A DNA stretch of 7,330 nucleotides from the NCBI GenBank assembly GCA_029941485.1, contig JAPYOZ010000043.1, forward strand, positions 1-7,330, given 5' to 3'. Below, in pieces: positions 1 to 6,248 of the stretch; position 1 is the stretch's first letter; each line of letters starts with the position of its first letter. The notes under the pieces are model-generated. The model was given only the letters and a program-made list of their open reading frames with translations, was not told where the DNA came from and ran no database searches. Source of the DNA: Gammaproteobacteria bacterium. Lineage in GTDB: Bacteria; Pseudomonadota; Gammaproteobacteria; PS1; Pseudothioglobaceae. Made by a program: the position numbers and the translations under genes.

Positions 1-613
1 AAATTGCCATCAATACAAATACTAAGAAAAGATGAACTAAGAAATGAACTTCAGTAGGGAGATCTGCCCAACTAAAAGTAATCAGACCTGAGGCAAACTC
101 TTTAACCATAATCACATCGGTATGATTGCTGGTAAAGGTCATTACCACACCACTAATACCGATCACTAATAATAAAATTAACATTAGATAGTCTGACGGT
201 GCTGAAATGTAACGAATACGTTCAACAAAAATACGGCGACCAACTAAACCAACCAGACCAATCACCATGGCAAATGCGGCGTATTTAAAAGGCTGAATTA
301 GCAAAAAGATCTCAGGTAAATCGCCTGGCCAAAAATAGCGCACATGACGAATTAAAACCAATAATAGGCCCACGTGAAAGAGCCAACCAAATAGCCAGGT
401 CCACTTATTGGCTTTAAATAAACTTTCAAATAAGACAACTTCGCGTGCCATGCGCATAACCACGCCTGTTTGTGTTAATGGGGTTGGTGCAGTAGGGATT
501 TTTAAAGGAGCTGGCGTAATCCAATATTGATAGATTTTTCTCGCCATTCCAATTAGGAATACAAATAAAGCTATATAAAATAAAGCCGTAAAAAAAATGC
601 TTATTGCGGACAT
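1..613 (-). CDS. dsrM: DsrM, membrane cytochrome b subunit of DsrMKJOP (partial, N-terminal 204 residues)
   Basis: The reading frame opens with ATG at 613-611, preceded by a GAGAG Shine-Dalgarno at 618-622, and runs off the left edge without a stop. Hydrophobic segments lie near residues 4-24, 72-89, 110-125, 142-160 and from about 188 on. His80 and His90 sit ten residues apart in the second segment, as the first pair of haem b ligands does in NarI-type cytochromes; His190 and His194 begin the last visible segment, where another ligand is expected. DsrM is known as the NarI-like dihaem subunit of the DsrMKJOP complex, which links the cytoplasmic DsrC and DsrK chemistry to quinones. Its place directly after dsrC matches the A-B-E-F-H-C-M order of sulfur oxidisers. 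The C-terminus and dsrK lie outside the window. A different NarI-like cytochrome is unlikely in this context. Confidence 0.92.
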   Translation of the reverse strand, partial: MSAISIFFTALFYIALFVFLIGMARKIYQYWITPAPLKIPTAPTPLTQTGVVMRMAREVVLFESLFKANKWTWLFGWLFHVGLLLVLIRHVRYFWPGDLPEIFLLIQPFKYAAFAMVIGLVGLVGRRIFVERIRYISAPSDYLMLILLLVIGISGVVMTFTSNHTDVIMVKEFASGLITFSWADLPTEVHFLVHLFLVFVLMAI

Positions 614-644
614 ATTGCTCTCAAACTCAATGTGTTAATAAGAT

Positions 645-674
645 AAAAAAACACCTACTAAAGTAGGTGTTTTT
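645..674 (-). terminator. Rho-independent terminator-like hairpin between dsrC and dsrM
   Basis: ACACCTACT and AGTAGGTGT form a perfect 9-bp stem with a 2-nt centre, in practice a 4-nt loop. Flanking A and T bases extend the pairing to 13 bp (647-674). In dsrC-to-dsrM transcripts it is followed by seven U (complement of 645-651), the classical intrinsic terminator form. It begins 15 bp after the dsrC stop and lies 31 bp before the dsrM start. Because A-rich and T-rich flanks sit on both sides it could act in both directions, but only minus-strand genes flank it. It probably causes partial termination or protects the dsrC mRNA 3' end, since dsrM is expected to be cotranscribed. Confidence 0.85.
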
Positions 675-689
675 AATACTTGCATTGTA

Positions 690-1013
690 TTAGATACAAC
701 CCGTTGGCTTTGGAAGACCGGCAAAACGACAACCTTGCTTACCTGGACCGTAAGGGAATAAAGAATATAGATACTTAGAATTACCTTTTTCTTTACCGAA
801 TTGCTTACCAATTGCTTTGGTTAGTACACGTACTGCTGGTGCAATTTGATACTCTTCAAAATAATTACGTAAGAAATTAATAACGTCCCAATGCTCTTCA
901 GATAATTCAATATCATCATCTTTTGCCATGCTCTCGGCAATTTCTTTTGTCCAATCACTAAGGTTTACTAAGAAACCTTCTTCGTCTACTTCTGCGCCTA
1001 AAATATCAGCCAT
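690..1013 (-). CDS. dsrC: DsrC, sulfur-carrier protein of dissimilatory sulfur metabolism
   Basis: This 107-residue protein has the usual DsrC length and C-terminal arm. The end reads GCRFAGLPKPTGCI, with the two redox cysteines Cys95 and penultimate Cys106 eleven positions apart. This pair marks a true DsrC and separates it from TusE-type paralogues, which keep only the penultimate cysteine. Known role: a cytoplasmic carrier that receives persulfide sulfur from DsrEFH, presents it to DsrAB, and as a trisulfide is a substrate of DsrMKJOP. The start ATG at 1013-1011 has a good AGGAG at 1021-1025, spaced 7 nt. It lies 26 bp after dsrH and is followed by a strong hairpin, which suggests its mRNA is set apart from downstream genes. 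Identification is secure. Confidence 0.97.
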   Translation of the reverse strand: MADILGAEVDEEGFLVNLSDWTKEIAESMAKDDDIELSEEHWDVINFLRNYFEEYQIAPAVRVLTKAIGKQFGKEKGNSKYLYSLFPYGPGKQGCRFAGLPKPTGCI

Positions 1014-1039
1014 TGTTTTACTCCTATATATAAATTACG

Positions 1040-1336
1040 TTAAACCCAAGAAACCGCAGTTCCATGTTCAACAACTAAATCAACAAAACCTGCATAATCA
1101 ACTAATTTGATATTGTTTGCAACTTTTGATGAAATTCCTCTCGCTTCAACATCACCTTTCAATGCATAAACCCTGCCTTGAGAAGCAAGATCAGTTAGCA
1201 TTGATGAGTTAGCGTTATTCGCAGCAGAAATTACACCGTCTTCAATTAACAAGATAACGCTCGTGTCGTCAATCGTATTAATACAAGACTGTAGAGAATT
1301 TCGCTCGAAAGATGATTTATTTACTGTATGTAACAT
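1040..1336 (-). CDS. dsrH: DsrH, subunit of the DsrEFH sulfurtransferase (TusB-like)
   Basis: The protein has 98 residues from the preferred ATG at 1336-1334 and begins MLHTVNKSSFERNS, close to the N-terminus known for DsrH/TusB proteins. Its only cysteine, Cys18, sits where the conserved DsrH cysteine is expected. The segment VDYAGFVDLVVEHG near the end is also family-typical. DsrH forms a heterohexamer with DsrE and DsrF that passes sulfur toward DsrC in the cytoplasm. A TTG two codons upstream (1342) is open but would lie 1 nt from the Shine-Dalgarno, so I reject it. The gap to the dsrF stop is 12 bp, which points to translation within one transcript. Confidence 0.95.
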   Translation of the reverse strand: MLHTVNKSSFERNSLQSCINTIDDTSVILLIEDGVISAANNANSSMLTDLASQGRVYALKGDVEARGISSKVANNIKLVDYAGFVDLVVEHGTAVSWV

Positions 1337-1343
1337 ATTCAAT

Positions 1344-1349
1344 CTCCCT
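1344..1349 (-). promoter_or_regulatory. Ribosome binding site deciding the dsrH start
   Basis: On the minus strand AGGGAG lies 7 nt before the ATG at 1336, but only 1 nt before the upstream in-frame TTG at 1342. This supports the ATG. The site overlaps the last base of the dsrF stop codon, so dsrF and dsrH translation are closely linked. Confidence 0.75.
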
Positions 1350-1753
1350 TAGAAACTTAAGCACACGTCTTGATCAGACATAATTTTAGAAAGTTCAGCG
1401 TTAGAAACCACTTTAACACTTGGCTTTTCTGCCCAATCATCGTCTTCATCTTCATAAACTAAAGGCATTAAATCATCCTCAGTCAAACCTCTTTCTTCTA
1501 GAGATTCTGCTGATACGTAAAGCTTATTAATATCGTAATCACCTAATGCGTGATAAGTTTTAGAAAAGTTTTTCATGCCAATGCTATCGGTATTTTGACC
1601 TTCAATGATTTGGTAAACACCATCGTCAATAAAGGCTAACGACACGTCTTGCTCAAATGCAGCAGCAATTAGCACCACTTCTAAAGATTCGATTGCATAC
1701 ACAGTACCGTAAGAAGCCTTACGATTTAAATACATAAATTTCTTTGTTGCCAT
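1349..1753 (-). CDS. dsrF: DsrF, subunit of the DsrEFH sulfurtransferase (TusC-like)
   Basis: The 134-residue protein starts at ATG 1753 (MATKKFMYLNRKASYG) and has the DsrE/F-like fold pattern: an early strand, a glycine turn, then the helix ESLEVVLIAAAFEQ followed by VSLAFIDDGVYQI. It is the DsrF/TusC member of the DsrEFH complex, which resembles E. coli TusBCD. No cysteine occupies the DsrE-type catalytic position. The only cysteine is Cys131, four residues from the end, so a structural role is likely. An acidic run EDEDDD lies at residues 101-106. Only 1 bp separates its start from the dsrE stop, so translational coupling is likely. An in-frame TTG at 1765 would extend it by four residues but overlaps the Shine-Dalgarno. 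Confidence 0.94.
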   Translation of the reverse strand: MATKKFMYLNRKASYGTVYAIESLEVVLIAAAFEQDVSLAFIDDGVYQIIEGQNTDSIGMKNFSKTYHALGDYDINKLYVSAESLEERGLTEDDLMPLVYEDEDDDWAEKPSVKVVSNAELSKIMSDQDVCLSF

Positions 1754-1754
1754 C

Positions 1755-2156
1755 TTAATCTCCAAATACCACTAAACGATCTGACTGAATACCGGCTTCA
1801 ATCAATTGACCCAAACCTGAAATACGGAACGCTGGGTGAACGTTGTTACCATCAATACCGTTCTTTGAAGCTTCAGACTCGTCAAGCATACCGCGACGAA
1901 GCGCTGCTGCTATACAAACCACAAGCTCAGGATTGCCATCAGCGTCTTTAATGTCCAATTCAGCCCACTGATTAACCACATTGCGATCATCTTGTGGAGG
2001 CATGGTAAAACGTGATGCGTTATTCACACCATCGTGATAGAAAAATACACGAAAAATCTCGTGGCCTTTTTCAATCGCTGCTTTGGCAAATTGGTACGCC
2101 GTATCAGACGCTTGGTGCTGATACGGGCCCTCGTTAATTTGAATAGAAATCTTCAT
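1755..2156 (-). CDS. dsrE: DsrE, catalytic subunit of the DsrEFH sulfurtransferase (TusD-like)
   Basis: The 133-residue protein has the DsrE/TusD pattern: an N-terminal strand, the motif FFYHDGVNNA at 38-47, and the active-site segment VVCIAAALRRGMLDE with Cys81. This corresponds to the DsrE cysteine shown in Allochromatium vinosum to bind persulfide and transfer sulfur to DsrC. The C-terminal part (FRISGLGQLIEAG) is also family-typical. The ATG at 2156 is preceded by AAAGGTGG, spaced 4 nt, ending next to the dsrB stop; the gap to dsrB is 10 bp. The pairing with rDsr genes argues for a DsrE of sulfur oxidation rather than a TusD for tRNA thiolation. Confidence 0.96.
   Translation of the reverse strand: MKISIQINEGPYQHQASDTAYQFAKAAIEKGHEIFRVFFYHDGVNNASRFTMPPQDDRNVVNQWAELDIKDADGNPELVVCIAAALRRGMLDESEASKNGIDGNNVHPAFRISGLGQLIEAGIQSDRLVVFGD
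1760..1763 (-). promoter_or_regulatory. Ribosome binding site deciding the dsrF start
   Basis: GGAG on the minus strand lies 6 nt before the ATG at 1753 and inside the end of dsrE. The upstream TTG at 1765-1763 shares a base with this site and has no Shine-Dalgarno of its own at a usable distance. Confidence 0.7.
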
Positions 2157-2166
2157 TTAACCACCT

Positions 2167-3240
2167 TTAGAAACGAATGTAAGCAGAAGAATTTAATTGA
2201 TGACGAGTACCTTTCCAATCAGAGATATGGAATTTAGTAAATGGCAAACCAGTCTTTTCGAAAAATGCTGGCCATCCAATACGCTCAACCCACTCACCTA
2301 CTCTTTCCCAGTCACGAGCATCGGCTTTGTACACTGCTAAGATTTTCTTAACCACGGCACCAACTTCTGGCCATCTTGGCGGGTTGTTTGGTAAACCTGA
2401 AGCAACTAACTTTTGGAATGAAGGCTTAGAACGTGCATTAGAGTGCTTACCACCGATCCAAATCGCTAACTTAGAGTGTTCAGGATCGTTAATTTGCATT
2501 GGTGGACACGGTGGAAAACACGCACCACAACAGATGCATTTTTTCTCATCAACTTCCAATGTAGGCTTACCATTAACCATCGCAGGACGAATCGCAGCAA
2601 CTGGACAACGTGCAACAACGGTCGGACGCTCACAAACGTTTGCCACTAAATCATGGTTGATCTTAGGTGGCTTAGTGTGTTGAATGTTAATCGCGATATC
2701 ACCGTGACCACCACAGTTAATCTGACAACATGAAGTCGTCATATGTACACGGTTTGGCATTTCTTCTTTTTGGAATTCTTCGTATATATCATCCATCAGT
2801 GCTTTTACAACACCGGATGCATCTGTACCTGGAATATCACAATGTAACCAACCTTGAGTGTGTGAAATCATTGACACTGTTGGGCCTGTACCGCCAACTG
2901 GGAAACCAGCATCTTGTAATGCTTTAACTAATGGTTCAACTTTAGATTCTGCATCCACCATAAATTCAATGTTTGAACGAATAGTAAATCGCATGTAACC
3001 GTCGCCGAATTCATCAGAAATATCACATAATTTCTTAATAGTGTAAACATCCATTTGTCTTTGTGTTCCAGCACGAACAGTCCAAATTTCTTCATTGTGC
3101 TTTGAAGTGTGGTGCAGTACACCTGGACGTGGGCGGTCGTGATAAGCCCATGCTCCATAGTTGCGACGCATCGTTGGGTGCATGTATTGAATAGGATCAG
3201 GACAGCCTGATTCGATCGGCATTCTTGGTGCTTCAGCCAT
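2167..3240 (-). CDS. dsrB: DsrB, beta subunit of reverse dissimilatory sulfite reductase
   Basis: The 357-residue protein has the normal DsrB length. Cys134, Cys171, Cys172 and Cys176 give the C-x36-CC-x3-C set that binds the siroheme-coupled [4Fe-4S] cluster. The inserted ferredoxin domain has Cys235-x2-Cys238-x2-Cys241-x3-Cys245-Pro for a second [4Fe-4S] cluster, with an extra Cys237. With DsrA it forms the cytoplasmic heterotetramer that in sulfur oxidisers converts DsrC-bound sulfur to sulfite in a six-electron step. The ATG at 3240 has GGAG at 3249-3252, spaced 8 nt, and lies 35 bp after dsrA. No frameshift or missing ligand is seen. The oxidative direction is inferred from dsrEFH next door, not from this protein alone. 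Confidence 0.97.
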   Translation of the reverse strand: MAEAPRMPIESGCPDPIQYMHPTMRRNYGAWAYHDRPRPGVLHHTSKHNEEIWTVRAGTQRQMDVYTIKKLCDISDEFGDGYMRFTIRSNIEFMVDAESKVEPLVKALQDAGFPVGGTGPTVSMISHTQGWLHCDIPGTDASGVVKALMDDIYEEFQKEEMPNRVHMTTSCCQINCGGHGDIAINIQHTKPPKINHDLVANVCERPTVVARCPVAAIRPAMVNGKPTLEVDEKKCICCGACFPPCPPMQINDPEHSKLAIWIGGKHSNARSKPSFQKLVASGLPNNPPRWPEVGAVVKKILAVYKADARDWERVGEWVERIGWPAFFEKTGLPFTKFHISDWKGTRHQLNSSAYIRF

Positions 3241-3275
3241 AATATTTTCTCCGTGTATTGTTCTTTTAAATTAAA

Positions 3276-4580
3276 TTACGCGCTTGCTTCGGCTTTATTT
3301 TCAAACCATTTAGCCGCTTCTTCATCCCATTTGTCCATACGAACATAAGACATGTAACGAGGTGAGTCAACCATATTTGGATCAACATTCAAACCAACAC
3401 CCTCTAAGAAGTTTACAATACCAATGCGTTCAATCATTTCACCTGTACGCTCATGCTCTAATGCATTTTCAGCAAAAAAGTCAATACATTCACCTGCAAA
3501 ATCTTCAATCTTTTCGTAATCATCAGCAGTTTCTAACTTCATGAATGGAATAACTACCGTACCGAATAAGTCACCAATCTTCAATGTACGTTTACCACCC
3601 ATACAAACCGTGACACCTTTATCATCACCCGTTGCTAAGATAGGTTCTACATCACCTTTAGCAATGTACTTATGAGTCAATGGAGAAGTAACATTTAAAC
3701 AGTGCATACATTTAACACAGTTTTTGTTATCAATCGTTAGTGAAGTGTCGGCATTAACAGTCATTGCTGAAGTAGGACAACGAGAAGTAATGTTATCAAC
3801 AACGTAGTCCATACCTTTGTCAGCAACCATCTTCTTCCATAAGTCTTGGTTGATTTTAATATCATCTCTCCAAGTACCGATAATAGCCATGTCTGAACGT
3901 TCAATAGAGTTCATACAGTCGTTTGCACAACCTGAAACTTTAAATTTAAACTTGTAAGGTAGTGCTGGACGATGCATATCATCTAAGAATGCGTTAACAA
4001 GAGTTCTTAAGGCTGCTGTTTCGTTGGTATTACTCATTTCACAACGAGACGCTCCTACACATGCCATACCAGTTCTTACCGCCGGTCCAGCACCGCCCAT
4101 GTCAAAACCAATTTCATTTAATTCGTTAAAAATAGTTTGAGTAGTTTTTTCAGTTGCACCTTGGAACATAATGTCGCCTGACTGGCCGTGGAATGCAATC
4201 AAACCAGAACCGCCATTATCAACAAATGTATCACATAGGTTTCTTAAAAGATCAGATGTGTAATGCATACCTGCTGGTGGCTGGATTCTTAAAGTGTGGA
4301 ATTCTCCAGCATCTTTAAATTTAAAATCGCCCTTATCGTCTTTAAGTTCGTTGAAACGTGGAATTACACCACCACCGTACCCAATAACACCAACGGTGCC
4401 GCCTTTCCAGTATCCCTTTTTGGTTACGTATGAAGTTTCAAGTGTAGCAAGTACGTCACGTACCATAGAAGCACCGTCGTGACTTCCTGTTGCTAGTTTC
4501 TTCATTCCAGTTACGAATGAAGGCCATGGACCATTTTCCAACTCATCGAGGTTGGGGGTGTTGTATAGCTCTTTTGCCAT
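3276..4580 (-). CDS. dsrA: DsrA, alpha subunit of reverse dissimilatory sulfite reductase
   Basis: The 434-residue protein is full length for DsrA. Cys174, Cys180, Cys218 and Cys222 form the C-x5-C-x37-C-x3-C set of the siroheme-associated [4Fe-4S] site, in the contexts ACVGASRCEMSN and VSGCANDCMNS. Cys288-x2-Cys291-x2-Cys294 with Cys268 fits the ferredoxin-domain cluster. It is the first gene of the dsr cluster: a 167-bp gap separates it from gltD upstream, and GGAG at 4588-4591 stands 7 nt from the ATG. It pairs with DsrB. In sulfur oxidisers the enzyme runs toward sulfite and feeds electrons to acceptors such as DsrL, whose gene is not visible here. Identification is secure. Confidence 0.97.
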   Translation of the reverse strand: MAKELYNTPNLDELENGPWPSFVTGMKKLATGSHDGASMVRDVLATLETSYVTKKGYWKGGTVGVIGYGGGVIPRFNELKDDKGDFKFKDAGEFHTLRIQPPAGMHYTSDLLRNLCDTFVDNGGSGLIAFHGQSGDIMFQGATEKTTQTIFNELNEIGFDMGGAGPAVRTGMACVGASRCEMSNTNETAALRTLVNAFLDDMHRPALPYKFKFKVSGCANDCMNSIERSDMAIIGTWRDDIKINQDLWKKMVADKGMDYVVDNITSRCPTSAMTVNADTSLTIDNKNCVKCMHCLNVTSPLTHKYIAKGDVEPILATGDDKGVTVCMGGKRTLKIGDLFGTVVIPFMKLETADDYEKIEDFAGECIDFFAENALEHERTGEMIERIGIVNFLEGVGLNVDPNMVDSPRYMSYVRMDKWDEEAAKWFENKAEASA

Positions 4581-4597
4581 TTTATTTCTCCAGTATA

Positions 4598-4626
4598 TTT
4601 ATAGTAAGTCTTCTATCGTTACTCAA
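4598..4626 (-). promoter_or_regulatory. Candidate dsrA-proximal promoter (P2)
   Basis: On the minus strand TTGAGT (4626-4621) and TATAAA (4603-4598) are separated by exactly 17 nt, a good sigma-70-type match. The start site would fall near 4591, giving a leader of only about 10 nt that begins at the Shine-Dalgarno. That makes this site doubtful despite good boxes. Confidence 0.4.
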
Positions 4627-4636
4627 ATAAGAAGAC
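4608..4636. repeat. Inverted repeat upstream of dsrA (possible operator or leader hairpin)
   Basis: GTCTTCT at 4608-4614 and AGAAGAC at 4630-4636 are perfect 7-bp inverted arms with a 15-nt spacer. Arm centres are 22 bp apart, about two helical turns, as for a dimeric regulator. The spacer holds the -35 box of the proximal promoter candidate. If transcription starts further upstream, the arms would instead form a hairpin in the dsrA leader. Confidence 0.5.
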
Positions 4637-4649
4637 GTAAACGGGTCAA

Positions 4650-4676
4650 ATTATACCTGAATACAGGAAAATACCT
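4650..4676 (-). promoter_or_regulatory. Candidate distal dsrA promoter (P1) with repeats
   Basis: A perfect -10 box TATAAT (4655-4650, minus strand) is present, but no good -35 box is found at 16 to 18 nt (TCAAGG or CAAGGT). Directly upstream, ATACCT occurs twice in the same orientation (4653-4658 and 4671-4676, 18 bp apart), around the imperfect palindrome CCTGAATACAGG (4656-4667). A strong -10 without a -35 beside repeats suggests activator-dependent transcription. The leader would be about 63 nt. This is an inference from sequence pattern only. Confidence 0.4.
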
Positions 4677-4710
4677 TGATTTTTAGCAATATATTAGTGG
4701 TACTTTTGAC

Positions 4711-4726
4711 TATCCCTTAGGGGATA
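4711..4726. repeat. 16-bp palindrome between gltD and dsrA
   Basis: TATCCCTTAGGGGATA has 6-bp arms around a central TTAG. It lies 22 bp past the gltD stop and about 55 bp upstream of the candidate distal -10 box. In the gltD transcript it would form a small hairpin, but no U-run follows, so it is a poor intrinsic terminator. A regulator site or a weak mRNA end is possible. Confidence 0.4.
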
Positions 4727-4747
4727 TAAGAGGGGAAAGAATAAGAA

Positions 4748-6187
4748 TTATAGATTGGTTAAATATTGGTCAACTTGTTCAGCGACACCACGACCTTCGT
4801 TAATCGCCCACACTACTAAAGATTGGCCACGACGACAGTCTCCAGCCGTGAATACGCCTTCTTGTGAAGTGCTGTACTTGCCATACTCAGCCTTGTAGTT
4901 GCCACGTGCGTCTAACTTGATATTAGCGTCATCACTTAGGTAGTGCTCAGGTGATAAAAATCCCATTGATAATAACACCAATTGAGCGTCCCAAGTCTTT
5001 TCACTGCCTTGTATTTCAATGAGTTTTCCACCTTCAAAATCAACATTAATGGTGTTAAGGCCTGTAACTTTTCCATCGTCACTCTTGATGAACGATTTGG
5101 TCATTAAATGATACTGCCTCGGATCTTCACCAAACACTTGCGTGGCTTCTGCATGACCATAATCCACCCGATAAATCAGTGGCCACAGGGGCCACGGGTT
5201 ATTGTCAGCACGATCAGTAGGTGGTTTGCCCATCAGCTCAAAATTCACAATGGATTTTGCCCCTTGACGCAATGCCGTGCCAATGCAATCCGTGCCCGTG
5301 TCACCACCACCAATTACGATTACATCCTTTCCTTTGGCCGATAAATTAGAATCATCCGCTTCGCCCGTGTCTAACAAATGTTGAGTGTTTTTAGCCAAAT
5401 ATTCCATGGCCAAATGCACACCCTTAGCATCACGATTTTCCACTGGCAAATCACGCGCCATTGTTGATCCTGTAGTAAAAATTAAAGCATCAAAATCTTT
5501 CTGTAACTCAGTAGTAGTAACGTCTTTACCAATATTTACACTGACAATGAATTCAACACCGGAATCCTTGAGTAAATTAACACGGCGTTCAACAATATCT
5601 TTACCTAGCTTCATGTTCGGAATACCATACATCAGCAATCCGCCAATGCGATCATCGCGCTCAAAAACCGTAACACTGTGGCCGATTTTATTTAACTCAT
5701 CTGCTGCTGCTAATCCTGCAGGACCAGAACCAATAATGGCAATTTTTTTGCCAGTACGATACTCAACTACGTGCGGCTGAATCCAGCCTTCTTCAAAACC
5801 ACGATCAACAATCGCCTGTTCAATATTTTTAATGGTAACTGCAGGGTTATTCAAGCCTAAAACACAAGAGCCTTCGCAAGGTGCAGGACAAACTCGACCA
5901 GTAAACTCTGGGAAATTATTAGTTTTATGTAAGCGTATTAATGCTTCTTGCCATTTATCGTGATAAACCAAATCATTCCATTCAGGAATTAAATTATCAA
6001 CGGGACAACCGCTTTCTGACTGGCAAAAAGGCACACCACAATCCATGCATCTGGCGCCTTGTTCTTGCAAATGATCAACGTCATGATCGCCTGTGAAAAT
6101 CTCGCCATAGTCTTTGATGCGTAACTCAACCGGTCGGTATGCCTCAGTTTTTCTATCAAATTCTTTAAAGCCAGTGACTTTTCCCAT
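4748..6187 (-). CDS. gltD: Glutamate synthase small (beta) subunit GltD
   Basis: The 479-residue protein starts at ATG 6187 (MGKVTGFKEFDR), the usual GltD N-terminus. Cysteines 47, 50, 55, 61 and 100, 104, 108 (in CMDCGVPFC, GCPVDN and GRVCPAPCEGSC) bind the [4Fe-4S] clusters. GSGPAG at 153-158 is the FAD site, GGGDTG at 293-298 the NADPH site, and TAGDCRRGQSLVVWA near the end is family-typical. GltD oxidises NADPH and passes electrons to GltB, which makes glutamate from glutamine and 2-oxoglutarate. No gltB adjoins on the visible side. DsrL is a homologue within dsr operons, but it is longer (about 650 residues) with extra C-terminal ferredoxin domains absent here, so GltD is the better call. 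An in-frame TTG at 6196 is rejected because it overlaps the weak GAGAG site. Confidence 0.93.
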   Translation of the reverse strand: MGKVTGFKEFDRKTEAYRPVELRIKDYGEIFTGDHDVDHLQEQGARCMDCGVPFCQSESGCPVDNLIPEWNDLVYHDKWQEALIRLHKTNNFPEFTGRVCPAPCEGSCVLGLNNPAVTIKNIEQAIVDRGFEEGWIQPHVVEYRTGKKIAIIGSGPAGLAAADELNKIGHSVTVFERDDRIGGLLMYGIPNMKLGKDIVERRVNLLKDSGVEFIVSVNIGKDVTTTELQKDFDALIFTTGSTMARDLPVENRDAKGVHLAMEYLAKNTQHLLDTGEADDSNLSAKGKDVIVIGGGDTGTDCIGTALRQGAKSIVNFELMGKPPTDRADNNPWPLWPLIYRVDYGHAEATQVFGEDPRQYHLMTKSFIKSDDGKVTGLNTINVDFEGGKLIEIQGSEKTWDAQLVLLSMGFLSPEHYLSDDANIKLDARGNYKAEYGKYSTSQEGVFTAGDCRRGQSLVVWAINEGRGVAEQVDQYLTNL

Positions 6188-6189
6188 TA

Positions 6190-6194
6190 CTCTC
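6190..6194 (-). promoter_or_regulatory. Weak ribosome binding site of gltD
   Basis: GAGAG on the minus strand ends 2 nt before the ATG at 6187, closer than usual. It is the only candidate, and it overlaps the upstream TTG at 6196-6194, which favours the ATG and suggests modest translation initiation. Confidence 0.45.
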
Positions 6195-6218
6195 AAATAT
6201 CTAAATATAAAGCACGTA

Positions 6219-6248
6219 ATTATGCCATAGATTTGCCTTGTTTAGTAA
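6219..6248 (-). promoter_or_regulatory. Candidate gltD promoter
   Basis: On the minus strand the extended -10 TGGCATAAT (6227-6219) stands 18 nt from a weak -35 TTACTA (6248-6243). A start near 6212 would give a leader of about 25 nt. The -35 shares base 6243 with the -35 of the divergent rplS promoter candidate. Confidence 0.4.

Noticed and set aside
1014..1060. Internal promoter for dsrC around TATATA in the dsrH-dsrC gap
   Set aside because: No -35 box fits at 16 to 18 nt, and the start would fall on or past the ribosome binding site. AT-rich spacer is the simpler reading.
1337..1342. TTG start for dsrH, two codons upstream
   Set aside because: It is 1 nt from the Shine-Dalgarno; the ATG at 1336 has 7-nt spacing and matches the family N-terminus.
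2327..2683. Plus-strand open frame of 118 codons inside dsrB
   Set aside because: It is antisense to a fully conserved part of dsrB including the cluster cysteines, and its product shows no recognisable family pattern or ribosome binding site.
2928..3158. Minus-strand open frame of 76 codons in a second frame of dsrB
   Set aside because: It lies wholly inside dsrB in another frame and shows no recognisable protein pattern.
5385..5780. Plus-strand open frame of 131 codons inside gltD
   Set aside because: It is antisense to the FAD-binding region of gltD; the composition is what the opposite strand of a conserved gene gives.
4748..6187. DsrL identity for the gltD gene
   Set aside because: At 479 residues it ends where GltD ends and lacks the C-terminal ferredoxin domains of DsrL; it also sits outside the usual dsrK-dsrL-dsrJ position.
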